Shown here piece by piece: positions 50,924 through 60,912 of a stretch of 64,000 bases of DNA. The DNA is from Fibrobacter sp. UWB11. GTDB lineage: Bacteria; Fibrobacterota; Fibrobacteria; Fibrobacterales; Fibrobacteraceae. The DNA is taken from the NCBI RefSeq assembly GCF_900143015.1, contig NZ_FSRT01000002.1, positions 744,001-808,000 of the forward strand. Direction: 5' to 3'. The notes below the pieces were generated by a model. The model had not been told where the DNA came from. It did not search any database and was given only the letters and a program-made list of their open reading frames with translations. Each line of letters begins with the position of its first letter. Position 1 is the stretch's first letter. The translations under genes were made by a program, and so were the position numbers.

Positions 50924-52123
50924 CTATTTATGCCAAAAGCAGACTTTCTTGACGAAAAAATCCCACTCGGCTGCAGTACGGCCATTCGTGCGACTTTCCG
51001 AACGCATGTATTCGACAAAGTTACAGAGAAGCGTTGCCAAGAAAAACGAGAAGAACACCGTGAACACAAGGATAAGCCCGCGCTTCGGAGAAATCTTCTT
51101 GTCGTTTTCCCAAGGCGGTTCAAGCACATGCAAGTTCGTGAGCATCTTTGCTTCTTCCAAGCGCATCTGCTCGCTCTGCTGGCGCAGCACCTTGTACATT
51201 GCTTCCTGAATGCGAATTTCCGCTTCGCGTCTCAGGTATTCCGAATAAAGTTCCGGAGATCTCTTGAGTTCCAAAAGACCGATGTTGCTGTGCTTACCCT
51301 TGAGCGCTCCGCCAAGAGCAGAATTCACACCCTTGGAACGCTTCAAAAGTTCCTGGTAACGCTTGCTGTTTTCGCCGCGGTCGAGCTTTTCAAAATTCAT
51401 CTCAATGCCGACTTCTTCGCGCATGGCCTGCAATTCGCTCAAGTACTTGATCGTAGCCTCGAGTTGCACACTCGGTTCATAAACATTGTTCTTCACCTGG
51501 AAATCGACAAAATTGGCAATTAAGGAGTCAAGCACGTGTTCGCAAGAATCCAACCTTGACTGGAAATATTCCCTAGACTGGCGGGCCTGCTTCGTCTTGA
51601 ACGCATTGAATGCCGAATCAGCCTTTACGAGCATAAAGTTCACGACATCGACCGCAAGCTTTGCATCCGTGTCCTTAAAATAGATGGAAAGCATGTCTTC
51701 CTTGTTCATCTCAAGGCCAAAGTTCTTGCGGAACTCCTTCAGCAAGTCAGCATGGAACTTACTCTTGAACTTGTAGTGTTTCGCAAGGTCATACTTCGCA
51801 ATCACCTGGTCGTGCAATTCCCATGAATTGAGAATCGTCCACACGGCGTTCACATCTTCGTTATCCATAGATAAACCGAGAAGCGAACTCATACCCGAAC
51901 CACCCATAAGCCCGCTAAGCGCACCCGCCATAGGCTGCGTCGATGCAGGAGGCGTCACAATTGCCGAAGCAGCATACTTAGGTTTCACGACCCACATGAC
52001 CATGACAAAAGCGACAATGGTCGGGATAAGTACAAACGCAGCAACAAACTTGAAATGCTTCAAGTCGTTATTCAGAATCCGCAAGCAGATTTCAACAAAA
52101 CCGATAGAATCTTGCTTTTCCAT
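50924..52123 (-). CDS. Polysaccharide chain-length regulator (Wzz family)
   Basis: Inner membrane protein of 399 residues with two helices that frame a periplasmic coiled-coil domain: TM1 FVAAFVLIPTIVAFVMVMWVV and TM2 GLILVFTVFFSFFLATLL, preceded by the PPWENDKKISPKRG proline motif typical of Wzz. Sets the length of the polymer. No tyrosine kinase domain is attached. It starts 3 bases after the export gene. Confidence 0.85.
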   Translation of the reverse strand: MEKQDSIGFVEICLRILNNDLKHFKFVAAFVLIPTIVAFVMVMWVVKPKYAASAIVTPPASTQPMAGALSGLMGGSGMSSLLGLSMDNEDVNAVWTILNSWELHDQVIAKYDLAKHYKFKSKFHADLLKEFRKNFGLEMNKEDMLSIYFKDTDAKLAVDVVNFMLVKADSAFNAFKTKQARQSREYFQSRLDSCEHVLDSLIANFVDFQVKNNVYEPSVQLEATIKYLSELQAMREEVGIEMNFEKLDRGENSKRYQELLKRSKGVNSALGGALKGKHSNIGLLELKRSPELYSEYLRREAEIRIQEAMYKVLRQQSEQMRLEEAKMLTNLHVLEPPWENDKKISPKRGLILVFTVFFSFFLATLLCNFVEYMRSESRTNGRTAAEWDFFVKKVCFWHK

Positions 52124-52126
52124 AAA

Positions 52127-53308
52127 TTACTTGTTGTAGGTGACGTAAATGATGAATGCAGACGAAATCACGCTCAAGAGAGATGCCATGAACAACGTAA
52201 AGTCCTTGAACGATTCGTAATGGCTCTTGGGAATTTCGATATAGTCTCCCGGCAAAATCGGGTCAGTCGCTACGTTAACCGAAATAGCCTTGGGCTTTTC
52301 ACCACGCCAAACCTTGACCTGGTCCCACGAACCTGTATTTGTATTGACACCGCCCGAAGCAATGTAATCAATCGCATGCCATGTCGGGTTGTAAGCGTAA
52401 CGCCCGATATAGTTCACGGCACCACCGATATACACGAAAAGTTCCTTCACAAAAAACTCGACTTCCGTATTCGGCGCGACCGTAGTCGTCTTCATGTCGG
52501 CAAGCGTAATCCAGCGCGGTTCCTTATCCGGTTCACGCACGCACACTGCCTTGTAGCCGTAATTATGCATCCTGTTTGCACCGGCAAGGTCAAAGTAATC
52601 CGCAAGGGTCCTTTCCGGGCTATAAGCAACACTAGTCCTGTACCCAGGGAACATCAAGCTCACGTTATCGCCCATCGGAACAAAAGGAATAAACACCTTG
52701 TCGCCCTGTTCCAGCATAATGTCATTGTTAAAGTCGCCATTCGTGGTCATCGCGGTATAATCCACATGAATCGTATCCTTGCCGCGAATCACCTGGACAT
52801 CCTGGGTATTTGCATTCGGGAGCGGATTTCCGATAGAGCGGATGAACAAACTAAGCCTTGTCTGGGGTTCCACAATATGCTGGCCAACAAGCCCTACAGC
52901 GCCCATAGCGTTCACGCGGAACTTCTTGAGGGCTGCAAGCTGGACAAAGCAATATTCGCGCTTGTAGCGCTTGGAAACAAGGTCCAAAATAAGCTTCTGC
53001 GCCTCGCCGAATGTCTTTCCGCCCACATTGACGGCACCACATTCTTCGATAGCCACGCTTCCATCCGGGTATATCTGGATAGAAAGATACTTGTCCTCGA
53101 GCATCAGGTCCAGAAAGTCGCCAGGACCAAGCACATAGCTAGAGTCCACCGCCATTTCGGCGTACATCGGAGTCAGGGATGCTGCACCACGTGTAGATGA
53201 ACCTTCACCAAGAACGAGACTTCTTGCAGACGCAGAATTTCCGAACATGGAATCAGAAGCGAATGCACACACACACGCCAAAAACAGATAGACAAAAAAA
53301 GAACGCAT
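52127..53308 (-). CDS. Polysaccharide export outer membrane protein (Wza-like, SLBB)
   Basis: Exported protein of 393 residues; signal peptide MRSFFVYLFLACVCAFAS from the ATG at 53308 (a start 39 bases upstream would bury it). The Poly_export domain begins YVLGPGDFLDLML and is followed by SLBB-type domains. The C-terminus is hydrophobic (TLFMASLLSVISSAFIIYV), perhaps anchoring the protein. Forms the outer gate for polysaccharide export. First gene of the operon. Confidence 0.82.
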   Translation of the reverse strand: MRSFFVYLFLACVCAFASDSMFGNSASARSLVLGEGSSTRGAASLTPMYAEMAVDSSYVLGPGDFLDLMLEDKYLSIQIYPDGSVAIEECGAVNVGGKTFGEAQKLILDLVSKRYKREYCFVQLAALKKFRVNAMGAVGLVGQHIVEPQTRLSLFIRSIGNPLPNANTQDVQVIRGKDTIHVDYTAMTTNGDFNNDIMLEQGDKVFIPFVPMGDNVSLMFPGYRTSVAYSPERTLADYFDLAGANRMHNYGYKAVCVREPDKEPRWITLADMKTTTVAPNTEVEFFVKELFVYIGGAVNYIGRYAYNPTWHAIDYIASGGVNTNTGSWDQVKVWRGEKPKAISVNVATDPILPGDYIEIPKSHYESFKDFTLFMASLLSVISSAFIIYVTYNK

Positions 53309-53330
53309 AGGTAGTATAATAATACAAAAA

Positions 53331-53366
53331 AAAAGGGCACTCAGCATTAACCGAGTCCCTTTTTAA
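53331..53366. terminator. Terminator after the ribosomal cluster
   Basis: On the minus strand GGGACTCGG, loop TTAATG, CTGAGTGCCC, followed by nine T residues. It ends the rplB-rplQ transcript before the polysaccharide operon. Confidence 0.8.
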
Positions 53367-53388
53367 AAGCGGTTGACCGTTTTTGATC

Positions 53389-53862
53389 TTAGTTAGCGGA
53401 CTTGCCTTCGCCTTCGACCATGTCAACAGCAGCGTCAGCCTTAGCAGCCGGAGCAGCCTTCTTGGCCTTTGCAACGATTTCGTCTTCGACGAGACCGATC
53501 AAAGCCATTTCAGCAGCGTCACCAGCGCGGTTCGGGCCGAGCTTCAGCACGCGAGTGTAACCACCGTTGCGGTTAGCATAACGCGGACCGATCGTGTTGA
53601 ACAAATCCTGGAGAACCTTCGGGTCCATAATGAAGCGAGCAGCTTCACGACGTGCAGAAAGGTCACCCTTCTTTGCGTAGGTAATCATGCGTTCGACAGC
53701 ACCACGGACAAGCTTAGCCTTGTGGAGAGTGGTACGCACATAGCGCTTGTTCTGATCCGATTCCATGCCCTTACCGATGATGGAAGTAGTGAGGGCGCGG
53801 AGGATGGCACGCTTGTGTTGGGCGTTAACACCCAGTTTCTTGTTTTTTACACCGTGTCTCAT
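53389..53862 (-). CDS. rplQ: 50S ribosomal protein L17
   Basis: L17, 157 residues. N-terminus GVKNKKLGVNAQHKRAIL is characteristic. A C-terminal extension of about 30 residues rich in Ala, Lys and Glu (AKKAAPAAKADAAVD) goes beyond the usual length. Last gene of the ribosomal cluster, 2 bases after rpoA. Confidence 0.96.
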   Translation of the reverse strand: MRHGVKNKKLGVNAQHKRAILRALTTSIIGKGMESDQNKRYVRTTLHKAKLVRGAVERMITYAKKGDLSARREAARFIMDPKVLQDLFNTIGPRYANRNGGYTRVLKLGPNRAGDAAEMALIGLVEDEIVAKAKKAAPAAKADAAVDMVEGEGKSAN

Positions 53863-53864
53863 GT

Positions 53865-54839
53865 TTAATCCTTCAAGTAATCATCGACGTCCATGCCAAA
53901 CGAAAGGCCCATCGACGTCAACACCTCGTTAAGTTCAACCAAGGACTTCCTACCGAAGTTCTTGTATTTGAGCATATCGTTTTCCTTGTTGCGAACAAGC
54001 TCGCCAATAGTATGGATATTTGCCATACGGAGGCAGTTGCTGGAGCGAACGGAAAGTTCCAGATCGTCCACGCGCATACGGAGGAGGTTAGCGATACGCT
54101 GACGTTCTTCATCCATTTCGAGTTCTTCAGGAGATTCGAGATCGCCTTCGAAGTTGATGAAGATTTCCAAGTGATCCACAAGAAGCTTTGCAGCATATGC
54201 AAGAGCGTCTTCCGGGTCAATGGAACCGTCTGTTGTAATTTCAAGTTCCAGACGGTTGTAGTCCGTCTTCTGACCAACGCGGGTATCGCTGATGTGCATT
54301 GCGACTTTCTGAACCGGGTTGAAGTTCGCATCCATGGCGATAACGCCAATCGGAGCGTCCTTATCCTTGAGTTCGTCGGCAACAACATAACCACGACCGC
54401 AGGAGATCTTCACGTCCATCGACAACGAAGCGTTACCGTTCAATGTCGCAATGTGAACATCCGGAGTCAGGATAGTGACATTTGGATTGTCCATAAAGTC
54501 CTTGGCCGTGACTTCGCCATCACCGGACATGTCCAGGTGAAGGGTTTCGTCGTGATCAGACAGGAGCTTTACACGGATGCTCTTGAGGTTGAGGATAATG
54601 TCAGTGACATCTTCCTTCACACCCGGAATCGTCGAAAATTCCTTGTCAACGCCTTCGATTTTCACGGAGACAATAGCCGCACCCTGCAGAGAGGAGAGGA
54701 GAACGCGACGGAGAGCGTTACCGAGGGTGATACCCCAGCCACGTTCCAAGGCTTCTACGACAAACTTGGCGTAGCGGCCATCTTCGCCGGTTTCCACTTT
54801 CTGGAAGCTGCGCGGCATCTGAAGTGATTTCCACATCAT
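53865..54839 (-). CDS. rpoA: RNA polymerase alpha subunit
   Basis: Alpha subunit of 324 residues: N-terminal dimerisation domain (ERGWGITLGNALRRVLLSS) and C-terminal alpha-CTD (LELSVRSSNCLRMANIHTIGEL). AGAGG precedes the first of two adjacent ATGs. It directly follows rpsK; rpsD, which usually lies between them, is absent. Confidence 0.97.
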   Translation of the reverse strand: MMWKSLQMPRSFQKVETGEDGRYAKFVVEALERGWGITLGNALRRVLLSSLQGAAIVSVKIEGVDKEFSTIPGVKEDVTDIILNLKSIRVKLLSDHDETLHLDMSGDGEVTAKDFMDNPNVTILTPDVHIATLNGNASLSMDVKISCGRGYVVADELKDKDAPIGVIAMDANFNPVQKVAMHISDTRVGQKTDYNRLELEITTDGSIDPEDALAYAAKLLVDHLEIFINFEGDLESPEELEMDEERQRIANLLRMRVDDLELSVRSSNCLRMANIHTIGELVRNKENDMLKYKNFGRKSLVELNEVLTSMGLSFGMDVDDYLKD

Positions 54840-54857
54840 TGGCGATACCTCTTTGGA

Positions 54858-55298
54858 TTAAATTCTTCTCTTCTTTTTAGGACGGCAACCATTGTGCGGG
54901 ATGCCCGTCACGTCTCGAATAGAGAGAACTTCGAGGCCCGCATTCTTGAGAGCGCGGACGGCAGATTCACGGCCGCCACCAGCACCCTTAACGCGAACGT
55001 CCACCTTGCGCATGCCGAGATCGAATGCCTTGTGGGCAGCGGTTTCAGCGGCAAGCTGGGCTGCAAACGGCGTGCTCTTGCGGGAGCCCTTGAAACCGGA
55101 GTTACCCGGAGAACCCCAAGCGACCACGTTGCCGCGAGCGTCGGTGATAGAAACGATTGTATTGTTGAAGGAAGCGAACACGCAGGCGATACCCTGGATG
55201 TCAATGCGCTTCTTGCCCTTCTTAACCTTGACTTCTTCAGCAGCAGCCGGAGCTTCAGCAGCGGCAGCAGCAGTTTCCTTGATTTCTTCTTCAGCCAC
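54858..55298 (-). CDS. rpsK: 30S ribosomal protein S11
   Basis: S11, 146 residues. The conserved core starts at [21 protein letters not shown] and ends [10 protein letters not shown]. An N-terminal extension of about 30 residues is rich in Ala and Glu. GTG start with AAGGAG eight bases upstream. Confidence 0.96.
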   Translation of the reverse strand: MAEEEIKETAAAAAEAPAAAEEVKVKKGKKRIDIQGIACVFASFNNTIVSITDARGNVVAWGSPGNSGFKGSRKSTPFAAQLAAETAAHKAFDLGMRKVDVRVKGAGGGRESAVRALKNAGLEVLSIRDVTGIPHNGCRPKKKRRI

Positions 55299-55309
55299 GA
55301 TGATACTCC

Positions 55310-55678
55310 TTACTTCTTCTTGTTAGCCACAGTCTTCTTGGGGCCCTTACGTGTGCGGGCGTTGGTGCGGGAACGCTGACCGCGGACCGGGAGGCCCTTG
55401 CGGTGGCGGATGCCGCGATAGCAGCCAATATCCTGCAAACGCTTGATGTTCAAGGTAACTTCTGCGCGGAGCTGACCTTCCACAGAGTATTCATCTTCCA
55501 AAAGATGACGAATCTTACCTTGTTCTTCTTCAGTCAGGTCGTCACACTTCTTGTTCTTGTCAATGCCCAGCTGAGCACAGACCTTGTTAGCGGTGAACAG
55601 ACCGACACCATAGATTGCCGTCAGACCGTATTCAACAGTCTTGTTTTTCGGTAAATCGACACCAGCGATACGTGCCAT
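55310..55678 (-). CDS. rpsM: 30S ribosomal protein S13
   Basis: S13, 122 residues: [19 protein letters not shown] at the start, the [20 protein letters not shown] block near the C-terminus. Small-subunit head protein, contacts S19 and the P-site tRNA. Between rpmJ and rpsK. Confidence 0.97.
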   Translation of the reverse strand: MARIAGVDLPKNKTVEYGLTAIYGVGLFTANKVCAQLGIDKNKKCDDLTEEEQGKIRHLLEDEYSVEGQLRAEVTLNIKRLQDIGCYRGIRHRKGLPVRGQRSRTNARTRKGPKKTVANKKK

Positions 55679-55687
55679 ACGATCTCC

Positions 55688-55804
55688 TTATCCCTGCTTC
55701 TGCTTGTGACGGGGGTTCTTCGAACAGATGATGCGCAATACACCCTTGCGACGGATGATCTTGCAGTTTTCACATCTGGGTTTGATGGAGGCTTTGATTT
55801 TCAT
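55688..55804 (-). CDS. rpmJ: 50S ribosomal protein L36
   Basis: A frame of 38 codons: [19 protein letters not shown], then [19 protein letters not shown]. The zinc ligands Cys11, Cys14, Cys27 and His32 are all present, so this is the zinc-binding (C+) form. It lies between infA and rpsM, its usual place. Confidence 0.95.
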   Translation of the reverse strand: MKIKASIKPRCENCKIIRRKGVLRIICSKNPRHKQKQG

Positions 55805-55831
55805 AGGTTTGACCTTCTTTTGTAATACCTA

Positions 55832-56050
55832 TTACTTGTAACGGTAAGTAATTCGCCCGCGATTTAAATCGTACGGGGAAATCTCGACCAACACTTTGTC
55901 GTCCGGCAAAATTCTAATAAAATGCCGGCGCATTTTTCCTGAAACATGGGCCAGGATTTCGTGACCATTTCCAAGTTGAACACGGAAGAAAGCGTTGGGA
56001 AGAGCTTCCAACACAACGCCTTCTACTTGTATACCTTCTTCTTTAGCCAC
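55832..56050 (-). CDS. infA: Translation initiation factor IF-1
   Basis: IF-1, 72 residues, OB fold: [33 protein letters not shown] and [18 protein letters not shown] start that overlaps the secY stop by one base. Binds the A site of the 30S subunit in initiation. Confidence 0.97.
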   Translation of the reverse strand: MAKEEGIQVEGVVLEALPNAFFRVQLGNGHEILAHVSGKMRRHFIRILPDDKVLVEISPYDLNRGRITYRYK

Positions 56051-57411
56051 TAGGATGCCATCCTGCCGCGAATGCGGCCACGTTTCAAGAAACCTTCATA
56101 GTTTTTGGTATGCAACTGGGCTTCGAGCTGACGAAGAGTATCCAGAGCAACACCTACCACGATTAGGACCGAGGTACCCCCAATATAGAAACTCATATTG
56201 AGAGCGTCTTTCAAGTGCAGGGGAACAACGCTGATTAAAGCGAGGTAGAGGGACCCTGGCAATGAAATTCTGGTCAAAACATGGTCAATGTATTCTGCTG
56301 TCTGCTTACCCGGACGGACTCCCGGAATAAACCCACCAGACCTCTTGAGATTTTCGGCAATGTCGTTCGGGTTGTACTGGATTGCCGTGTAGAAGTAGGT
56401 GAAGAATATGATGAGGAGTGCATCTACTACGCTGTAGGAGATGTGACCCGGAATAAATGCAGAAGCAAAAGCCTGCATCGCAGATACGTTCGGGAACCAA
56501 GATGCAACCATTGCTGGAATGAACATGATGCAGCTTGCGAAGATCACGGGAATCACGTTAGCGGTGTTCACCTTGAAAGGCAAATAGCTAGCCTGACCAC
56601 CCAAGACCTTGTTTCCGACGGTCCTGCGAGGACTTTGGAGTGGAATGCGACGGGTCGCCTGCTCGACGAAAACGATAAACCCGACAATCACAACCACGAT
56701 GGCCAAGATAAAGACCTCGATCGCAAGGGGCTGGATGCCTTCGCTAAACATTTCCCATTCGGCTAAGATGGCTCTCGGAAGGCCACCGACGATACCGGCG
56801 AAAATTATAAGAGAAATACCGTTACCCACACCGTGCGAGGTAATCTGCTCGCCAAGGTACATCAAGAAGATGGTACCTACGGTGAAGGTTAACGTAGCAA
56901 GGAGACGAAAGCCGAAATTACCGAGTCCGGACGAGAAGTTATCGGAGAGAACCGAGATTCCCGTACCAGCGGCTGTCGTCACCTTGAGGTTAGAAAGCCA
57001 CATAGAAATGCCCCATCCCTGCAAGGCAGAAAGAACTACCGTGAAGTATCGGGTATACTGATTCAGCTTTGCGCGACCTTCCTGACCCTCTTTCTGGAGC
57101 ATCTGGATGGCAGGAATCACCGAACCCATTAACTGGATGATGATGCTTGCGCTGATGTACGGCATGATACCGAGGGCAAATACAGTTGCTTTCGCAAATG
57201 CACCGCCGGTAAACGAGTCGTACAGGCCAAACAAGTTATTCGAATTTTTGAAGTATTCTGCGAGAACCGCAGCGTTTACTCCGGGGATGGAGATGTGAGC
57301 GCCAATACGGTAGACGATCAGGAGACCGAGCGTGAAGAGAATCTTCTTGCGCAGATCCGGAATCTTAAACGCATTGACGAACGCATCGATGGCTTTCTTG
57401 AGTGCTTCCAT
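56050..57411 (-). CDS. secY: Preprotein translocase subunit SecY
   Basis: SecY of 453 residues, ten membrane helices. N-terminal [20 protein letters not shown], plug region after [22 protein letters not shown], and [16 protein letters not shown] before helix 9. Forms the protein-conducting channel with SecE and SecG. Directly followed by infA; adk and map, often placed between them, are absent. Confidence 0.97.
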   Translation of the reverse strand: MEALKKAIDAFVNAFKIPDLRKKILFTLGLLIVYRIGAHISIPGVNAAVLAEYFKNSNNLFGLYDSFTGGAFAKATVFALGIMPYISASIIIQLMGSVIPAIQMLQKEGQEGRAKLNQYTRYFTVVLSALQGWGISMWLSNLKVTTAAGTGISVLSDNFSSGLGNFGFRLLATLTFTVGTIFLMYLGEQITSHGVGNGISLIIFAGIVGGLPRAILAEWEMFSEGIQPLAIEVFILAIVVVIVGFIVFVEQATRRIPLQSPRRTVGNKVLGGQASYLPFKVNTANVIPVIFASCIMFIPAMVASWFPNVSAMQAFASAFIPGHISYSVVDALLIIFFTYFYTAIQYNPNDIAENLKRSGGFIPGVRPGKQTAEYIDHVLTRISLPGSLYLALISVVPLHLKDALNMSFYIGGTSVLIVVGVALDTLRQLEAQLHTKNYEGFLKRGRIRGRMAS

Positions 57412-57851
57412 TAGATGATCTCAACTTTGCCGCCAGCAGCTTCAATAGCAGACTTTGCCTTTTCGCTGATAGCGTTAACCTTTACGTTGATAGCCTTGTC
57501 GATAGAACCAAAAGCGAGGACCTTGACCGGCAGTTCGACGCTCTTGATGAAGCCGAGGTCGAAAAGGACCTTGGCGTCAAATTCAACAGCGCTGACAGCG
57601 GCGAGCTTCTTCAGGTTCACGATCTGGAATTCAACACCAGCGTGCTTGAAGCCGCGCTTCGGGATACGACGGTGAATCGGCATCTGGCCGCCTTCGAAAG
57701 CGACGCGACCGGCCTTAGCGCTCTTACGAGCACCAGCACCCTTCTGACCACGACCGGCAGTAGTGCCCCAGCCAGAGCCCGGACCACGACCAATGCGCTT
57801 GCGGCTCTTGCCCTTGGCAGCCTTGCCAGGATTGAGAGTATTGAGTTCCAT
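57411..57851 (-). CDS. rplO: 50S ribosomal protein L15
   Basis: L15, 146 residues: the Gly/Lys-rich N-terminus with RIGRGPGSGWGTTAGRGQKG and the C-terminal VNLKKL... domain. Its stop overlaps the secY start (TAATG). Confidence 0.97.
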   Translation of the reverse strand: MELNTLNPGKAAKGKSRKRIGRGPGSGWGTTAGRGQKGAGARKSAKAGRVAFEGGQMPIHRRIPKRGFKHAGVEFQIVNLKKLAAVSAVEFDAKVLFDLGFIKSVELPVKVLAFGSIDKAINVKVNAISEKAKSAIEAAGGKVEII

Positions 57852-57852
57852 C

Positions 57853-58032
57853 TTAGATCTCCTCGACCTTGACCATGTCCTTCACGGCATTGATCATGCC
57901 AGCGATGGACGGAGTCAGATTGTGTTCAACAGTTTGTCCGATCTTGCGGAGGCCGAGTGCAGCCACGTTAGCGCGGTGCACCGGAAGGCGACGGACGATA
58001 CCCTTGATCAAAGTAATACGAACTTTCTTCAT
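57853..58032 (-). CDS. rpmD: 50S ribosomal protein L30
   Basis: A frame of 59 codons: MKKVRITLIKGIVRRLPVHR, then NVAALGLRKIGQTVEH and the C-terminal IAGMINAVKDMVKVEEI. Standard bacterial L30 length, in its usual place between rpsE and rplO. Confidence 0.95.
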   Translation of the reverse strand: MKKVRITLIKGIVRRLPVHRANVAALGLRKIGQTVEHNLTPSIAGMINAVKDMVKVEEI

Positions 58033-58045
58033 TAGGTATTACTCC

Positions 58046-58540
58046 TTAGGCTTCAAAACCACGCAACTTGGCGCAGTCCTGTTTGTTCTTCTGAGAAAGC
58101 AGGCCTTCCAAGCAAGCACTTACGACAGTGCTCGGATTAGAAGAACCGTGAATCTTCGTGAGGATGTTGCGGACACCGGCGAGTTCGAGAACAGCACGGG
58201 CAGCAGCACCGGCGATAACACCAGTACCCGGAGCAGCCGGCATGAGGAGGATGCGGGTAGAACCGCTCTTCACTTCGATGTCGTGCGGGATAGTGCCATC
58301 AAGGAGCTGGACTTCCACGATGTTTCTCTGAGCGGCTTCGGTACCCTTACGGATAGCTTCGGAAACTTCCTTAGCCTTGCCGAGACCGACACCGACCTTG
58401 CCGTTCTTGTTGCCAACGACAACGAGAGCGGAGAAGGACATGCGACGGCCGCCCTTAACGGTCTTAGCGCAACGGTTGATGTGTACAACCTTGTCTTCAA
58501 ATTCAGAAACTTGAGCTTCGCGTTCCAAAGTGTACCTCAC
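58046..58540 (-). CDS. rpsE: 30S ribosomal protein S5
   Basis: S5, 164 residues: [19 protein letters not shown] at the start, [19 protein letters not shown] and the C-terminal [19 protein letters not shown]. Helicase and fidelity role at the mRNA entry. The start overlaps the rplR stop. Confidence 0.97.
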   Translation of the reverse strand: MRYTLEREAQVSEFEDKVVHINRCAKTVKGGRRMSFSALVVVGNKNGKVGVGLGKAKEVSEAIRKGTEAAQRNIVEVQLLDGTIPHDIEVKSGSTRILLMPAAPGTGVIAGAAARAVLELAGVRNILTKIHGSSNPSTVVSACLEGLLSQKNKQDCAKLRGFEA

Positions 58541-58911
58541 TAGAATTTGAGTCCGCCTTCACGAGCTCCCTCAGCGAGAGCCTGAACGCGACCGTGATAG
58601 ATGTAACCGCCGCGGTCAAAGACCACGGATTCAACGCCCTTGGACTTGGCGACTTCAGCAATCTGGAGACCGAGCTGCTTAGCCTGTTCGGTCTTCGTCA
58701 TTTCACCAAACTTGCCCTGGAATTCCTTGGAAGCTGTAGTGACCTGAGCGACAGACTTGTTGTTTTCGTCATCAAAAATCTGGGCGACCATGTGAGACAA
58801 GGAACGGCGAACAGCCAAACGAGGGCATTCTGCAGTTCCGACAACAGACTTACGTACGCGTTCGTGGCGTGCGATTCTGGACTGGATTCTTTTTTTAGCA
58901 ATTGCAGTCAT
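58540..58911 (-). CDS. rplR: 50S ribosomal protein L18
   Basis: L18, 123 residues: RHERVRKSVVGTAECPRLAV, SLSHMVAQIFDDE, and the C-terminal FDRGGYIYHGRVQALAEGAREGG (in parts). Binds 5S rRNA. Confidence 0.97.
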   Translation of the reverse strand: MTAIAKKRIQSRIARHERVRKSVVGTAECPRLAVRRSLSHMVAQIFDDENNKSVAQVTTASKEFQGKFGEMTKTEQAKQLGLQIAEVAKSKGVESVVFDRGGYIYHGRVQALAEGAREGGLKF

Positions 58912-58920
58912 AGTTTACCC

Positions 58921-59460
58921 TTATTTACCTGTCTTCTTACCTTGCTTGCGACGGACAATTTCGCCAGCGTACTTGATGCCCTTGCCCTTATACGGTTCAG
59001 GCTTGCGGTACTTGCGAATTTCTGCTGCAGCTTGGCCGACCTTCTGCTTGTCGATGCCGGAGATCGTAATCTTCAGCGGATCAACAGCCTTCAGTTCAAC
59101 GCCTTCCGGAGCCTTGAAGATCACCGGATGAGAGAAACCGAGGACGAGGTTCAAATCCTTACCCTTCTGTTCTACGCGGTAGCCCACGCCAACGATTTCG
59201 AGAGTCTTCTGGAAACCCTTGGTGACGCCTTCGACCATGTTATTGACGAGAGCGCGAGTGGTGCCGTGCATAGCGCGGGTGAACTTTTCATCGTTCGGGC
59301 GGGTGAAGGAGAGCTTATCGCCATCGAGATTGATGGAAATGAGTTCGTGAACGTTAGTTTCGAGCTTACCCTTCGGGCCTTCAACCTTGATGTTCTGACC
59401 ATTGACGGCGACTTTAACGCCAGCCGGGATAGTGATAATAGCTTTACCGATACGGGACAT
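58921..59460 (-). CDS. rplF: 50S ribosomal protein L6
   Basis: L6, 179 residues: SRIGKAIITIPAGVKV at the N-terminus, and the C-terminal KPEPYKGKGIKYAGE. The start at 59460 matches the family N-terminus; a start three codons upstream would overlap rpsH. Confidence 0.96.
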   Translation of the reverse strand: MSRIGKAIITIPAGVKVAVNGQNIKVEGPKGKLETNVHELISINLDGDKLSFTRPNDEKFTRAMHGTTRALVNNMVEGVTKGFQKTLEIVGVGYRVEQKGKDLNLVLGFSHPVIFKAPEGVELKAVDPLKITISGIDKQKVGQAAAEIRKYRKPEPYKGKGIKYAGEIVRRKQGKKTGK

Positions 59461-59462
59461 CT

Positions 59463-59858
59463 TTACCATACCTTTGCGATGACTTCGCCACCCACCTTCT
59501 GTTCGCGGGCTTCGTGGTCAGTCATGACACCTTTAGATGTGGAGATGATTGCATAGCCGAGGCCATTGCGAACGCGCGGAAGCTTGGCCACGTCAACGTA
59601 GTGACGAAGACCCGGCGTAGAAACGCGCTGGAGGCCCTGGATAGCGGATTCGCCCTTCGTGTAACGGAGGAGGACCTTGAGGATGCCCTGCTTACCGTCA
59701 TCAACGACGACGAACTTTTTAATGAAACCTTTTTCCTGCAACACACGTGCAATATCACGCTTCAGATTGCTGGCAGGAATGTCCACCACGGGGAGCTTTG
59801 CCGTAGAGGCATTGCGGATACGGGTGAGCATATCGGCGATAGGATCTGTCATTGCCAT
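59463..59858 (-). CDS. rpsH: 30S ribosomal protein S8
   Basis: S8, 131 residues: TDPIADMLTRIRNASTAK at the start and STSKGVMTDHEAREQKVGGE at the end (broken here). AAGGAGAG precedes the ATG at 59858. The frame stays open far upstream through rpsN, but that part is not S8. Confidence 0.96.
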   Translation of the reverse strand: MAMTDPIADMLTRIRNASTAKLPVVDIPASNLKRDIARVLQEKGFIKKFVVVDDGKQGILKVLLRYTKGESAIQGLQRVSTPGLRHYVDVAKLPRVRNGLGYAIISTSKGVMTDHEAREQKVGGEVIAKVW

Positions 59859-59871
59859 GAGTATACTCTCC

Positions 59872-60057
59872 TTACCAAGACGACTTTGTGATACCGGGGA
59901 TTTCGCCGGCGAGTGCCATTTCGCGGAAGCAAATACGGCAAAGGCCAAAGCGGCGCATAAAGGCGTGCGGCCTACCGCAACGCTTGCAACGGTTGTACCC
60001 ACGAACGGTATACTTCGGAGTACGCTTGCATTTTTCAATCATTCTTCTGCTTGCCAT
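59872..60057 (-). CDS. rpsN: 30S ribosomal protein S14, zinc type
   Basis: S14 of 61 residues, the short zinc-ribbon (C+) type: CKRC and CRIC in [21 protein letters not shown]. Between rplE and rpsH. Confidence 0.96.
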   Translation of the reverse strand: MASRRMIEKCKRTPKYTVRGYNRCKRCGRPHAFMRRFGLCRICFREMALAGEIPGITKSSW

Positions 60058-60066
60058 GGTATTACC

Positions 60067-60606
60067 TTACTTCCTGAAGGGGAGTCCAAGTTCTTCGAGA
60101 AGGGCGCGACCTTCATCGTCCGTCTTAGCGGAGGTGACGAAGGAGATGTCCATACCGAAAGTACGGGAAATCTTGTCGATATCGATTTCAACGAAGATCG
60201 TCTGTTCCTTGATGCCGAGGGTGAAGTTACCCATGCCATCAAAGCCACGGCGTGCGAGACCACGGAAGTCACGGACACGCGGAAGGTCGATGTTGATGAA
60301 ACGATAGAGGAAGTCCCACATGTTGTCGCCATGAAGGGTGACCTTAGCACCGATGCCGATACCTTCACGGAGGTGGAAGTTAGCGACAGCCTTCTTAGCG
60401 TTAGTGACAATAGCCTTCTGACCGGTGATAGCAGTGAGAGTGTCAGCAGCTTCGTCGAGAATCTTGCGGTTCTGGGAAGCGGCGCCCACGCCCATGTTGA
60501 GCACGATCTTTTCGAGACGCGGAATCTGCATCACGTTCTTGTAGGCAAACTTTTGCTGCAAGGCCGGAACGACCTTTTCGAGATAGAATTGCTTCATCTG
60601 GTTCAT
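60067..60606 (-). CDS. rplE: 50S ribosomal protein L5
   Basis: L5, 179 residues: the region [19 protein letters not shown], then [19 protein letters not shown] and the C-terminal [20 protein letters not shown]. Binds 5S rRNA and contacts S13. Confidence 0.97.
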   Translation of the reverse strand: MNQMKQFYLEKVVPALQQKFAYKNVMQIPRLEKIVLNMGVGAASQNRKILDEAADTLTAITGQKAIVTNAKKAVANFHLREGIGIGAKVTLHGDNMWDFLYRFINIDLPRVRDFRGLARRGFDGMGNFTLGIKEQTIFVEIDIDKISRTFGMDISFVTSAKTDDEGRALLEELGLPFRK

Positions 60607-60615
60607 TACGTTACC

Positions 60616-60912
60616 TTACACAGCCTTTCCAGTTTTAACACTGGTACGAACGCCCTTCTTACCCTTTTCGCGAACGATGCGGGTACGAACGGGAGTGTTG
60701 CCTTCGAGAAGCATCACGTTGGAAATGTGAATCGGCATTTCCTTTTCAACGATGCCACCAGTCTGATTGGTCTGGGACGGCTTTTCGTGACGCTTGCGGA
60801 CGTTAACACCCGAAACGGTCACCTTGTCGCCCTTGACACTGATCACGGTGCCGGTCTTTTTATTAGCACCGGAAATCACCTTGACGATATCATTCTTCTT
60901 GATGTTAGCCAT
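60616..60912 (-). CDS. rplX: 50S ribosomal protein L24
   Basis: L24, 98 residues, KOW motif at the N-terminus ([18 protein letters not shown]), then [14 protein letters not shown]. Early assembly protein of the large subunit. Confidence 0.96.
   Translation of the reverse strand: MANIKKNDIVKVISGANKKTGTVISVKGDKVTVSGVNVRKRHEKPSQTNQTGGIVEKEMPIHISNVMLLEGNTPVRTRIVREKGKKGVRTSVKTGKAV

Noticed and set aside
59859-60038. N-terminal extension of rpsH
   Set aside because: The extra 60 residues overlap rpsN and do not belong to S8; a good ribosome binding site precedes the internal ATG.
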